DNA of 64,000 nucleotides from Quillaja saponaria (taxonomy: Eukaryota; Streptophyta; Magnoliopsida; Fabales; Quillajaceae): the NCBI GenBank assembly GCA_029379385.1, contig CM055607.1:15128001-15192000 (forward strand), in the 5' to 3' direction. A program made the position numbers and the translations under genes. Under the pieces are notes generated by a model. The model made no database searches. It had not been told where the DNA came from and saw nothing but the letters and a program-made list of their open reading frames with translations. Below, in pieces: positions 12,803-27,860 of this stretch; the stretch's first letter is position 1; each line of letters starts with the position of its first letter.

Positions 12803-15800
12803 TTAACTCACTTCAAGCTTATCACATAAAGATTGATACGCCGCACTACACACCTTGAATTTCTCTTCTGCTAGAGCCTGTTAATGTACATAAATTATAT
12901 AAGTACCTAGTTATACTGTTTTAGTTAACACAATGACCAAGTTTCAAACAATGGATGTCATGATGAAAATGACAAAGACAAGCCACCAAAATTAATCATC
13001 AAGCACCAGTCATCACTAAAATAAAGCAGCATAATACACAACCCAAAAGAAAAGGGAAAGACGCAAAACAATCCGTACACTCATTATATGTCGTATTTCT
13101 CTCTTTCTAAGGTCTGAAATATCAAAAAAAAGGCTGCCCTCAGGGGACACCCTAAAGCTTAGTACATTTGACGCTGACTGAAGAATTCTAATTGGTAATT
13201 AAATTTTGGGAATACCTTGGAAGAGCCATGGTGCCGATCTGGATGCCATTTCAGAGCACATGCTCGGTAACTGTTATTTAAAGTTATTTCAAAATCAGAT
13301 TAAAAGAAAAACCTGCAACAAATGAACATGGATAACCAAGAAGAGGAAGAGAGAAACTACTCACGCATTTTTTACATCTTTGAGTTTTAGAGGACCAGAA
13401 GCACTCAGTCCAAGGGCTTGCCTATCTGAAGCTAAAGCCAAATCCAAACTATCAGACTCAGTTGAGGAGTCAGATTCTTCTTCACTCCAATGTCTCCAGT
13501 TCCAAGACTTCCCGTAGTAATTTGAATAGCGTGTCGAGCTCCTCCATTGAGGATCCTCGTCATTGATGAAGGACCAATAGAAAAATCTACTCCCGCCAAA
13601 AGTAGACCGGAATATATTCTCAACATCAACATCTTCCTCACAGAACTCGAAACCTCCTGCAAAGGAATTGTAAATGCGTTGCCATTTGAATAAATTTCAG
13701 AAATAGGAAAAAACCAGAAATTTAAAAAAATGCACACAGAATATGATTTAAAGGGATGCTAGTTCCCCTTCTATCCACTGAGAATAGCATCACCACAAAG
13801 TGGGTTGGGTAGGAAACAGGAGAATGACAGAATAAAGCTTATATACTCAAATTAACTCCATGAGCTCCATTGACTCTGCACTGAAGCATTTGAGAAAAGG
13901 GAAGATCCATCTGTATGGCTTTTCAACCTACTTACCACAGGAGTTTTCCACAACAACATTTTGTCTGTTCTAATTGATACTTCTACTTCTACAAGATAAA
14001 TTGTCATTCCTCTTTTAACGATGGCAACCAACAAGTGGTAAAAAAACAGCTGAATTCGGTGATTGCCAAGGGAAAACTGGTTGGGGTGATGACTACTAAT
14101 GAATTGAATTTGTTCTAGAAAAAGACTTCTTTGAGAAGAGGAAGTCATTTTCCCCCTCTAGAAGGATTATATTCTCATGGCCCAAAAAAGAAAAAGTAAA
14201 AGCAAAATTTTTGATACACTGCTATTACTATACAAAAGACTGAAGAAGCAGAAACATTTTCCTCAAAACCAGTAAATTATTAGCACAAAAGTATTAAAAA
14301 TCCTTACTTCTGGCCCAATGCTGAGATCCCTGATTGCTACTCCTGTCCCTTCTAGAACCTTTAGCGGAGTATTGCCTTTTGAACCATGAAGCACCTCGAC
14401 TTGAAGGAGGGTCATCCTCATCTGCCTCATCTTTCCAGCTCTTAAGAGATAAAAAAAAGGAAAAAGAAGTTAGGGAAATCACAAGCATAATGTAATTGCT
14501 ACATCAGAAGAGTGAGAAACAAACTTAGAAGAAATAAAATCAGTATGCAATTGTATGACGACAATTTCATAAATTGAACTGGGTGAAAATTAATGGTGTA
14601 AGAAGTACCACTATAAAAAAAGGGATGAACCAACATCACAAGGACTACTCACATCCGAATCCAATAGCTTATTTTTAAGTCCAACAGAATTTTTCTCTTC
14701 CAAAAGCAGTTTCTAATCAGCAGATTCACCTTGTAAAAAATGCAAATAAGGAATAACTATGGATGGAGGAAGGATTTCAAACTAAACAGTGTTCTCTGTG
14801 ATGACAACAGTCTTCATTTTATAATTCTGCTACCTCTTTTATCCTAAGTTGTTGGCTCTACAGGATCCTTTAGTTCTACTTCTCCTTAACATTTTTCCCC
14901 ATATACATCTAATGCCCTGTCCATGTTTCATCCTAACATTTTACAACTGTAAAACCTTATACAGGGCCCAATGCCTGCTAGCCCCAAAAGTTGTTTTCTA
15001 ATACTTTTCTTATCTTCCAAATTACACTTTAAAGAAGAGCAGTTTCCCATCCACAGTTATTATAAAGGAAATTCTAAGCATTAGTCTATGTATGAAGCTT
15101 TAGCCCATTTACATGGCCCCAATTGCAAAGCACAAGGGATTTCCTGCACAACTTATTTTCTCAAAACCCAGCCAGAGTGGCTTGCTATCTTATGATGCTA
15201 GTTCTGGTCCATACCTGTTTAAAATGTTTCTAACTCAATCCACAAAGTTTCTGGCAATTTTAGTATTTCATTTTTTATTTTGTTAGAGGAAGCAAAGACC
15301 TTGAAGTTTCAAGCACAATGCAAAATAACTCTACCCCACTCCCCATCTTAAAAAAAAACATACATCAACCAGGAGCATAGGAAATATAAAAAAAATAATA
15401 ATAAAAACCAATGATCAAGATTTCGTCATATATTTCTTTGGTTCATACTTTGTGGAGCCTAGAGAAAGAGCAAGAGAAGAAGGGAGAGTTCACTCAATAG
15501 AGGGGGGAGTTAGGCATACAACAAGTTGACAGCAGTTCTACCTGAAAAAAGAAATCTGTATAAGCACCGACATTACGCAGTAATTGTTCTTTTTCATGAA
15601 TCCTTCTAAACCTTTTCGAGTAAGGGTTGCATCTCTGCATTAAAAGAATACTAGCACATAAGAAAAAACCATTGGAGATCTACAAACATAAAACTCAACT
15701 CAACTCAACTAAGCCTTAAATTCCAAACTAGTTAAGGTAGGTGGAGACAAACATAAAGGTTAAAAATATTTGACAGGAAGTGTTCATTCAGTGTGGTGAA

Positions 15801-17056
15801 AAAGTAGATGGACCGGACTATAAGCAAAAGGGGAAGAAGGCCGAAGAAATTGCCTACAAGCAATTGTCAAACATGGCCGCAGAAAAAGTTGGCTACTCAA
15901 CCAACATTACCACCATTCAAAAAACAAGAGCAATGCTCTAAAAGAACAAATTTGAGGATGGATAGGGAACAGAAAACCATGTGTATCAAGCTTAACAATA
16001 ATTGAGATGAGAAGGTCTAGAAATTAAAGCTTTCAGAAAATCTGAAAATCAAGGATCTACATAGAAATGAATAAATTTTGACTCCTAAACCTTTGTTATG
16101 TGTCACATTTATCAACTTATGAAATTCATAGCCTTCAATCATTACTAAAATGTTGTATGTTTCACGATCCTTGCAAATTTTAAAACTTACTATTCATTAC
16201 ACAACTTAATCAACCCTCCTTTCAATTCAGAACTTACCCTACCCGAGATAATAATATTTACCTTGAAAACACTTGCCAAATTGAAACAGGAAATGAATCT
16301 CAAACTTTATTAACAAATACCATGCATATAGCTTTAGAAACCTATTAACATGTTAAAGTTCTTTGCTTTGCACCAAATACTGTTACAGGGATTAGTATTT
16401 ATTAATATGCAATCCAATAAAACCATGAAATCTCCTGGGTTTCATCTATAGAATAATATAGAGTGAAGAATTGTAAAGACCTGCATATTTAACATAAAAC
16501 CTAGTTTTTGTTGTCGTTACTTATGAAAATATAGCCAGACAAAAGGGAAAGAAATTGAATTTGAATTTAACCCCTAACATTTACTAACTTGAAACTAAAA
16601 GGGCAATTATTGAAGGGGAAGAAAGAGAGGTCCCTGATGAGCTAGGAATACCTGTTTAGCCTAAAACCCATTAAATACAATTCGCTTCCCAACATTTTCA
16701 TAATTTTACATAGCAATTGTCGAGAGGTAGAGACAGAGTGCCAGAATTTCAACCAGGAAGAGTATGAGAGCTGCGCATTATAACTCATCTCTCAAATTAT
16801 AACCTAAACAATCTTATATTTCCCAAAACCAATCCGGGCTTTTTTCAAAGGTAATTCACCTTGATCATATATACTATCAAAAGAAACGAAGTAAAAGTAT
16901 CGAAATACATATACATATAACCAGAGAGAGACTAACAGAATCCCAATTATTTCGTCTTCTACGTTCCATGATAGGAGTGGAATGGAAGAGAGCGGTCCTC
17001 ATTTGCAGACAGTTTCCCTTTGAACTGATCAGGGCCCATTTCATGGCGCTACTCAT
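12803..17056 (-). CDS. J-domain (DnaJ/HSP40) protein with C-terminal J domain
   Basis: Six exons join in phase to 255 residues: 17056-16937, 15634-15542, 14440-14308, 13656-13365, 13270-13216, 12877-12803. The J domain is at the extreme C-terminus (about residues 194-252), with Tyr214, a basic helix II and the HPD signature at 222-224 (LKWHPDRHHG), then a KFKVCSAAYQSL helix. HPD is the contact that stimulates Hsp70 ATPase, so this is expected to act as an Hsp70 co-chaperone. The first 40 residues are basic with few acids and could be an organelle-targeting sequence; this is inference. Residues 72-115 are charged and Ser-rich, and an acidic/aromatic stretch (EEDVDVENIF, then WRHWSEEESDSSTESD) precedes the J domain. 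There is no Gly/Phe region or zinc finger, so it is a type III J protein. The start is the first ATG; a second in-frame ATG lies four codons on. Confidence 0.85.
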
Positions 17057-17077
17057 TCCTGCAAATCAATTCTGTCA

Positions 17078-17094
17078 GAGAGAGAGAGAGAGAG
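17078..17094. repeat. GA dinucleotide repeat in J-domain gene leader
   Basis: A run of AG repeats about 22 bases upstream of the start codon; in the transcript it is a CU repeat in the 5' leader. Such CT/GA repeats are common near plant transcription starts. Confidence 0.7.
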
Positions 17095-17109
17095 AAGGAG
17101 GGTAGCCGG

Positions 17110-19479
17110 GAGAAGGATTTCTGAAACTTGGGCGTCGAAGGTAAAAACAGTATTGACCACATCTGTGTTTCGAGTCGACTCGGTAGTCCGTAAAGTAATC
17201 TTTAACCGCGAAACTAAGGTAACAGGGTAAAATTAGTACGTGAGTCGTGACTAGGGTGAGTAAAATACTCAGAATCCATCCGAATCCACTTGAAATCTAA
17301 CAATATGTGAAGAATCATGTTTAGAATTGGGTGTTTTTTTTTTTTGTTAATTATTCCGGGTCTAGTCAGATGATTGGGATTAACCTCACCCATCCAGAAT
17401 TATTTTTTATTATTTTATATATAAATATTATATCTAAGTATAAAATATTCCTTCCTAAATATTAGATTTTAGAGTAAATTACATTTTACTCTTTTGAAAT
17501 TTACTAAAATAATATAACTTTCAAATCTTGACTCAATTTTCTTTTCTTAGATGGATAAAAAGCTAATAGAATTAAAAAATAATATTAAGAAAATATTAAA
17601 ACTCTTAATTATTTATTTAAAATATGAATAGATCATATTTTAAATTTTATTATTTTCAAATGAGTTTAAAATACTTTCCTTGACCTTTATTTATTTTCTT
17701 GTTCTTAATAACAATTCATTATGTTAAACTTATGTTGTTAATTTAAATTTATTCTTTCTAATAAATAAAAAAATAGTTTATATACAAGTAATAAAAGTAA
17801 CTAGATGAACTAGACACATGTGCCATACACATATTAGTTTATTTTTTATTTCATTTTAAGCTCTTTTTGTGTTTTAAGATTTATAAATTTTTTTAATCTG
17901 TGAGAATATAATTTTTGACCAACATTATTGATTTGTTTTGATTTTTTTTATTGTAAAAAATAACACTTTAAATTAGTTATTTATTTTGAGTTTCAATAAT
18001 AGAACTAAAACATGAAATTATAATATAAAATTTAGGAGAGTTATTTATTATTATTTTTCCTTTATTGGTTTTTTTTATTTATTATTTAACTAACATCAAT
18101 ACATTTTAAATTAATATATATATTTTTTTTTCAAATCAATAAATAATTTGTTTTGAATTTTGTAGTTATAAGTTAATATTATTTTATAATAAATTATTTA
18201 TTTAATTTGAATATTTCATGTCATCACTAAATTAATATAATAAAATTAAGGCTAAAATATACTTTAGTCCCTATAATTTATCAAAAGTGTTAGTTTAGTC
18301 CTTTCATTTCAAAACTGCAAAATGTAATCGATACATTTTCTCAAATCATACAATCAAGTCCCTCCCATTAGCTACCTTTTAATTTAGTATGACAAAATCT
18401 GATATAGACATAATGTTGCTTATGTAGCAGCTGATGTAGATTAACAGAGTCCAAATCAAAAGGTTCAATGGTCACAACATATACGACCCAAACCCTTCTC
18501 ATCTGTAACCTTCGATTATTCGTTTTATCTCAAATATTGAAAATTAGGGTTTCTAAAAACAGTTGAATTTCTCTACATTTGAAACTTTGACAAAGGAAAA
18601 GGCCATCATGTGTTGAGGGTTTTCTCTGCAAAGCATAAATCAAGTACGTTTGCAGCTTCTAAAATCTGCTAATCAAGGAACATTTGAAATGAATTGTTTT
18701 TCTGTGGTTTCTAATGCAAGTAATAGTGATGTTAGGGAGTTTTCACAATTTTTTGTCAGAGCGGGGTTTTTTCTCTTTGTGAAAATCTAGTTTATTCATT
18801 GTTTTATAGGCCCGGCATCTATTTAAGTGGTCTGAAGGCCCAACAAAGAAGAAGTTGTAGTCAACCCCTCAGAATAGATCTAATTGTCCGAAATAGGATC
18901 GCACGTAATATATTTCGTTGGTAGTTATGCATGGCACGTCATGTCTATTACAGTTATATGCCCACATCCACCGTTAGATGTTTGAACATAATAGGTGTCG
19001 GTGGATACGTCGAACAAACAGAATGCTGAGTTCGTGTTCTCGTTTTTTGCACCACCTCCACTAATAATTCCTCGTCAAAACTCTTAAAAGCAAAAAAATA
19101 AAGAAAAAAAAAAAAAACCTTTTTAAGTAGGGATCTCATATAGACGAAATTAGCCATGCTTTATTTAGCACATGACAACCATATATTATTGAATCCAAGG
19201 GTATTACTGTCATTATACCTGCTGGAACTAAATTTGTAAAAAATTAAGAATTGTGACAGCTGTATCCAACATCAACGTTGGTCATCATGGGTTCCACGAA
19301 TCATATATTCCAACTTGACGGTCGTGATTTTGGGATAGTGAATTTGAGGTTCCTTTAGGTTGAATTTCATGTGCTGGAGGTTCCTCTTTTAAAACGACTG
19401 GGCGGGCATAGCTCTGAGTCATAGACGCACGGAGTCCGTCAAACGAGAAAAAAGGGTGGCCGTTGAGAAACGCAAACTA
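17110..19479. other. intergenic region between divergent J-domain and actin genes
   Basis: It separates two divergently transcribed genes, so it holds both promoters. The middle (17400-18240) is extremely AT-rich. At 18245-18400 phrases such as TTTAGTCCCTATAATTT, TTAGTCCTTTCA and CAAGTCCCTCCCATTAG resemble a common plant repeat type carrying TTAGTCC words; I cannot define its borders. No gene is visible. The frame at 18954-19157 (minus) lacks any family feature. Confidence 0.4.
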
Positions 19480-20276
19480 AGGTGGGGAAGAGATTCATTT
19501 AAAGGTACATTCATTTGTCTTCTCCTGAATTATTAGCTCAGATAATTGATCATCCCGATCTTTCTTTCCCTTTTGTTTTTCCTCAAACATTTGGTAAGAT
19601 CAGATTGTAATGTGTGGATCTGTTAAAAGTTTTGGATTATTTGAAGTGAATAACGACTCTGTAATAATCTAACATACCCTTTTGAATCGATTTTGTGGGT
19701 CTTTTTGAAGAAATATTTCTGGGTATTTTTATGGGTTAGCTTGGAAATGAATTTAGATTTTGTTCTGTTTGTAAAGGTGGATCCTTTACATTGATAAGTG
19801 GGTGGTTCTATCAAAACTTTGGAACAAATTGATTATAATAATTTTAGTTTGTTTCTTGTTCTCTTTATAAACTGTTCAATATGCATGAAAATGTTTTATT
19901 GTTGTTGATCTGCATAACTTGCTTACTGTTGTAGAATCAGAAGTGTGACATTTTATTCAATGAGGATAACTGATGATCTATTATGTTCTCTCTTTTGTTT
20001 ATTTTTTTGCTAGAAATTTACCACATTCTGGGTCTTTATATATGCTGAAAATTGCAATTGGCCCTGATATCTTCTGTCCTGCTTTTAGAATGCTTTAATT
20101 GAGAGGCATTGTGTTTGATTTCGGATAGTGCATTGTATATGTTATCTAAAAGGATGTAGAGGACATCTATTAGATGAAAGTAAACAATTGAGTGGCATTG
20201 TGTTTTCTTGTGCATTTCTTTTTGTTTTCCTTATCCTGATGGAAGGTTTGGTGTTTTTTAGCAGTAAAAATAAAAA
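19480..20276 (+). promoter_or_regulatory. actin 5' leader with leader intron
   Basis: Plant actin genes usually have an intron in the 5' untranslated leader. Here a donor follows CATTTG at 19594 (GTAAGA) and a pyrimidine-rich acceptor ends at 20264 (TTTTTAGCAG), 12 bases before the ATG at 20277. The intron is about 671 bp. The upstream leader is pyrimidine-rich. The transcription start is not fixed; a TTTAAAGG near 19498 may be a weak TATA-like box. Leader introns of this kind often raise expression. Confidence 0.6.
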
Positions 20277-22379
<2,103 letters not shown>

Positions 22380-23145
22380 TCATGCAAAGAAAGATGCGGA
22401 CAAGGAACTTCACTATACATTTTGTACTACAGAAATACTTCTGATCAAGTGTCTGCAAACTTCATTTTCAATTCTTTACCATTTTTTTTGGTCATGTTAA
22501 TTTCTGTGTTTTTCTTTTCATTGGAATAATGAACATGGAGGCAAGCAATTTATGGTTAAGGTTCCATTTTTTCATAACTACTTTTCTTGTAGAAGAGTTG
22601 TATATTGAACTAATTTGGTTTGAGTTGAATCAACAATTCTTTATAAATTATTTGAGTTGTTCTGAGAAATTGTAATCGACTTTAGTTGTACCTTCATATG
22701 TACTTTACCTGAGCATAATAACATGATATATGGATAGATGAAAATGGCTGACAAACATACTAGAAATATAAGTTTCTACTAGACATTGCAGCATCAAAAG
22801 ACTCAGGAAGTTATCAATCTCAAGACATTGATGAGAAGCCAACAAGGATGAAAATCCATGATTTCCCAAATAAACTGTGGAGCAAGCGAAAATGCTTAAT
22901 AGATTTTAATTTCATGGGAATTCCTTATCCCATTTTCTTCCAGCTGTTTTAATTTGTAAGAAAAATTAGGTATCAACGAAAATTATTTCATGATTTTCCT
23001 TGGATATAATTTATTGACAGGCCCTAATTGTGAAAGTAAATAAGAGTCTTAATATTTGACTATTCTTATGAAATCTTGAGTGACCAGAATAATGTTTAAG
23101 GGAAACTCTTCTTTCTTTGATTAGTATTTAATCAAATAGATAAAT
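22380..23145. other. actin 3' flank and spacer
   Basis: The first few hundred bases must include the actin 3' untranslated region; TTGGAATAATGAAC near 22522 and later AT-rich words could serve for polyadenylation. Beyond about 22750 I see nothing specific. Confidence 0.35.
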
Positions 23146-24530
23146 TTAAGACATATTTATGACGCATTTAATCAAATAAGCAATTAGGCAACAAATAAAT
23201 AAAAATTTGAGTGAAAAGGTATTGCATTGAACTGAATCTTTGGTTACAACTTCCACAACATCCAAAGGGACATCTTCCAACCAAAATAGATCAGGATATA
23301 CATGTAAAGCACATTTAACTAGGTAGTGAGCTATCTCATTTCTCGTTCTAAGAGAATGCAAAAAGTCAGTGTCTAAAAACTCTTAGCAGGTCTTGACAAT
23401 CAAGAACTATTCCTTTGCATCGGAAAGCACCAGGCAGTTTGTCTTGACAATGATATCTCAAATCCTCACATCAAAGGAAAATTTTAAACCAAACCTGAGA
23501 GCTAGTGCTTCGGCCAAATGTGGTTCTAGTTGTTGAGACACTAGCTGAATTGCTGCCCCAATTACTCGTCCCAAGCTATCTCTTATAATAACTCCCAAAC
23601 CACAACCAATTGGCCCAGAAGTTGCTGCATCCACATTGAGCTTGTACCTCCCTTTAGTAGGAGCTTGCCATTTGCTCACCACCCTGGACTGTGTCTGTAT
23701 GCTGCTTGCTTTCCTTCATATATATAGTCACTGATCAAAGTCCAATTATTTCGGCCTCCACCAATTAGCCAGCGGTCTGTCCAAATTTGTGCAGTTCGGC
23801 CTTCAGCCATCTAGTACCCTCTTCAATTATCCTTTGTTGCGTGTAGACTCTTCTCCATGCATAGCTAGATTGAAATCCTGCATTGGATGTTAAGAACTCA
23901 CCCCTCGGCAAATAGCATGCTTTGTAACATTGTGCCAGAAGAGATTCTGGATTATTTATGACCCCATGCTTACTTAGCTAACATTGCTAGATTGAAGAGT
24001 CTGAAATCCCGAAAGCCGAGACCACCACAAAATTTTGGTCGACACAACTCTTCTCATTTTATCCAATGTATTTTTCCCTCTTAACCTTTGCTTCCCCACC
24101 AAAAGTTGTTCACCATCGAAACAAGGATGATCATATACACCATCCGAGGGTTTAAAACAATAGATGACATATGTTGGAATGGCTTGCACCATCGATTTTA
24201 CCAAAACTTCTCTTCCCGCCTTAGTGAGTGCTCCCTCCTTCCACCCTTTTACTTTTTTCCATACACGATCAATGATGCCTTCAAAAACCAATCTTTTGGA
24301 CATGCCATTGATTTCACTGCCTTAACATCCGTCCAAACTTGGATATTTGACTTCACCTTTTGACAAGAGGCAAGTTCATAAAGCTGTAATATTTGCTTGA
24401 CTTTATCAGTTTCGTGGTGGCCAGTATGAGCAAAGAGAAGGATGTCATCTGCAAAAAAGCAGGTAGGTGCACTACTAAAATTAACGTTATTCTTGATGGA
24501 CAAAACCTGCCCCAGAGAGTTCGCCCCAAA
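23146..24530 (-). mobile_element. 5'-truncated L1-type LINE remnant
   Basis: Broken minus-strand frames line up in the order of an L1-type ORF2. At 24249-24520 is the reverse transcriptase core (CFFADDILLFAHTG, keeping the A-D-D centre). At 23974-24303 is the thumb-like segment (LTKAGREVLVKSMVQAIPTY) common in plant LINEs. At 23458-23682 is an RNase H domain (LNVDAA...GLGVIIRD). At 23240-23361 is the RNase H tail (RTRNEIAHYLVKCAL...WLEDVP). Stops and frame shifts separate the parts. The 5' two thirds are missing, as is usual for target-primed insertion. Dead element. Confidence 0.85.
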
Positions 24531-24809
24531 TTATTTATCCACGATGAGCTAATAATATCCTAAACGGGTGAATCTATCTCAGATAATAAGAGAAATCAGC
24601 ATTTTTTTTATTTATTTAAAAACTATGATTGAAAACTTATCCTCTACGAGCATATCCTATAACGAATAATAAAACACAAATATTTTTGTCATTTTAGTAA
24701 ATGGTAGTTGTTGAGAGATTATGTACCCATCATGGATAATGAAAAGTGTCCGTTGATTATAATTTCTATAAATTTTGGGTTTCCCTTTCCTCGAACACAC
24801 TTAATTGGC

Positions 24810-24920
24810 CAGGACCCTTAGTGGTCCAGCGGCATTCCCCCTATCCCGTTCCCCTCCCTGAGGTACAGGGTTCAAGCCCTAGCCTCCCCTTAATTAAAAA
24901 AGAAGAAAAAAAGAAGAACA
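24810..24920 (+). mobile_element. tRNA-derived SINE
   Basis: It has a polymerase III A box (TAGTGGTCCAGCGGC, 24819-24833) and B box (GGTTCAAGCCC, 24869-24879) about 40 bases apart, followed by an A-rich tail with AAGAAGAA words. This is the standard head of plant tRNA-related SINEs. The sequence does not fold as a whole tRNA. No target duplication is obvious. Confidence 0.65.
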
Positions 24921-24924
24921 TACT

Positions 24925-26859
24925 AAGAAATTGCCCTCTCTAAGTTCTACCCTCCTAGAAGATTTGGCTCCTTTGATGATCCTTCACCAGTTAAGGTCCA
25001 TGTCTCTATCTCCCTTTTCTTCCTCCGATCTTCCGTGAAGATTAGCTAGAAGGATTGTTAATTTGTTAGCTATTTTTATTTTATTTTTTATCCGGATTGG
25101 TGATGACAATGCTTGTTCCAGACCTGAGATTTGCGTATTGATAGAAAATTTTAGGTCTTTTCTTTGTGGGTTAGGGGTTTGTATTGCTTACCTATTAGTT
25201 ATAGATGTTTCAATCTTCTTCATGATTAGTTTCCTAGGCTATTCGGTATTTTGGTATTTTTCTCTCGCTCATGCTTGGAATTAGGCTGAGAAGATCACTT
25301 TTCTTCCTATTGAATCAGTTTTTTTTTTTTTGGTTTCCCACAAGTATCTTCACACCCTTTAAGTTGTAAATCTAATCTCGTTCAGGGTTCTATTGAATCA
25401 GTTTTAACAAAACATCAGCTAAATTAATTAATTATATATGAAATAAAATCAATTATAGTTGCAATTGAAGATTAACTGGAAATAGAAATCATCTAATGAA
25501 ATCAAAGTTGAGGGAGGTCTTCAAATGGTTTGATTTCTATGTTGCAATTTTCTAGGTTTTTGTTATCCATAGTACTCCTCTACAAAAGTTGTTTTTGGTG
25601 AGAAAATCTACTGGTAGCTATTGAGCTAAGAAACATTATAAAATGAAGAATAAGCTAGGTCATGTTACTAGGCGACAAATCTCTACATGTTAATGATCAC
25701 TAAGAGGGCAAACTGAAATAAAGGAGGATAAATATGAAGGAAGAAAAAAGACATCAACTTTGTGGTTCTTAAAAATCTTCACTTCAGAAACCTTTATATT
25801 TCTTAGAGAAAATTATTTATAAAATAAGACAGATAAATCATTTCTTCTTGTTTTCTTCTCCAGCATTACTGAATTTTACATACAAATTTAATGCCGCTGT
25901 TGTATCTTTGGTTGATTAAGTTGATGGTTTTTAACTTTTAATTCTTAGAGATTGAGAGGACATCATTTAGTTCATAACTAGGGTTTGATTTAGAATTTAA
26001 TCTTGGTTTGATTTTATTGTAAGTTTATTTTGAGAGCTGTTAGGTATTGTTTTGTGTCGTTTCCTTTGTTGAAAAATTGTGCTAGAATCAATCAATTGTG
26101 TTCTATGTCGAGTATTGTCATATGATTAATTGATTTACATATTAATCTTTTGGGCTCCCTGGTAATGTAATGTTCAGTGGGGTAAATGTTGCTTTCGTCT
26201 TCTTAGGGCTACTATGTTTGGGTTTAATTATTTTAACATGTTTAATATGCTTGAGATTGTTGTTGTCTGATCCTCCCCAACCCAAGCCCTTATTCTCCCG
26301 ACACACTTTTTTGGGAGGGTTTTAGCATAAATAAGTCTTGATTTTCATTTATTTGGTTGGATATAGCAACATGAAACTACTACACATATTTCATTTTCAA
26401 AAGAATGTCTTAAGAAAATAGAACACTAAAAAATGTAGCACTTCAATTTGTTTTAGTTATATGATTTTTTTTTACTAATTTAGACGGTGATACTAATTGA
26501 TTTGCAAACAAGACAATCCCAAAGAAGTAAGTTTGTCTGCATATCTTCTATCAAACATTTATTAGGAAAACTAATGTTTATTATTATTTTTTATTTCCAA
26601 ACCACAGTTTTTGAAGCTCATTGTTTTAGAATTTTGATAGTTCAAAATCATGTTGCTAACTAGAATGCATAGGCCGCCTTCCTAAATAGGATAGGACCAT
26701 CTTATCTAACTAGAATTCATTTACAATGTTGTTGTTCAATTGAGATGAAATCCTAACGCAAATGTGCAGAATGTGGATCTTGAACGTAGTTAAATTGTCC
26801 ACGAGCTATCTATGAGTCTTGAACAGATTAATTTATAGATAGGGTTCAAGATTTTTCAA
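24925..26859. other. spacer without recognised features
   Basis: AT-rich DNA with only short frames. The 73-residue frame at 25063-25284 (+) is hydrophobic but has no upstream or downstream gene structure. I see no gene or defined repeat. Confidence 0.4.
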
Positions 26860-27679
26860 TTTTGCATATCGTCACTCATCTTGTATGTATTCAGGAAAAA
26901 TTAAGTGTCCTTGCCGACTTTGTAATAATATAAAATTTTTAGAAAAAGATGATGTTAAACTACTCTTATATACAAAGGTTTTTGTCCAGAACTACAGGAA
27001 ATTAACTTTACATGATGAGGGTTGGGTTCATAATCCATCTGCTGATGATGTAATGGAAGATTTGAGAGAAAACAATTGAATATAAAACATGGTAATTAAT
27101 GTTTCTAGGCCATATTTCAATTTTGCTCCAAAAAAATCTAAATCCGATGCTGCTAAATTCTTAGATATATTGACCTTTGGCATTGAGCCTTTATAGGATG
27201 GATGCAAGATACACACTAAGCTATCAACTGTTACACAACTTTTGAATTATAAATCAGAATTTACTATTTATGATAAGATAGACGTATGTTTAAATGATTG
27301 TATTTTGTACTATGATGACGATAAATTTAGGGCAAAATACAATATTTGGCCATTGCCCCCATTATAAACTGAAACAAAATGAAAAACAAACCAATGTACA
27401 AGAGAAAGTGTTACGTTATCTTATCAATAATACCAAGGCTCCAAAGATGTATAAAAGCACTGCTAAACAAATAGGATGATATAAGGTCAGCATTCATGAA
27501 AAAGAAAACATGATTGTTTATTCGTAAGATGCAGATGCTTGGAAATACTTTGACAATACATTTCCCAAGTTCGCAGAAGAAATCAGGAATGTTCGTTTGG
27601 GTTTGTCATCTGATGGTTCACTCAATTCAGTTATTCAGTATCTCCTTACTCTTTTTAGCCAGTTTTTGTTACTCCATGC
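26860..27679 (+). pseudogene. CACTA (En/Spm) transposase remnant
   Basis: A frame at 26885-27079 carries the Cys/His-rich N-terminal domain typical of CACTA transposases (KIKCPCRLCNN, then KLLLYTKVFVQNY). After several stops and shifts, 27580-27680 translates piecewise to RNVRLGLSSDG and later VSPYSF-type words, the conserved family segment that normally reads like R-NVRLGL-SDGFNPF followed by SYS-WP. The remnant ends exactly where the hAT-like end begins at 27680. No CACTA termini are visible nearby. Confidence 0.7.
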
Positions 27680-27860
27680 CAGTGTTATCAAAGGTGCTTT
27701 GGGCGCTAGCCTAAGTGACTAGGCGAGGCAGGGCGGAGGAGTTTCCCCTTATGGACCATCAGGGCAGTCACCCTTTATTAGGCGAATGCCTCTTCCGACT
27801 AGGTGACCGCCTTGGCCAGGGCGAGAAGCTGTTTAGGCGACCGCCTAATTGAAAATAACA
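27680..27860 (+). mobile_element. hAT-like element end, same family as 55603-56490
   Basis: It starts CAGTGTTATCAAAGG, identical over its first 15 bases to the left end of the intact hAT-type MITE at 55603. Like that element it is GC-rich, with GGCGCTAG, AGGCGA and GACCGCCT words. A degraded partner end may lie near 27845-27862 (GCCTAATTGAAAATAACAG). No 8-bp duplication was found, so the right border is uncertain. Confidence 0.5.

Noticed and set aside
15808..16005. 65-residue basic plus-strand frame
   Set aside because: Lies inside intron 1 of the J-domain gene, has no homology features and reflects A-rich composition.
25063..25284. Hydrophobic 73-residue frame resembling a small membrane protein
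   Set aside because: T-rich DNA often gives such frames; no neighbouring exons or promoter features.
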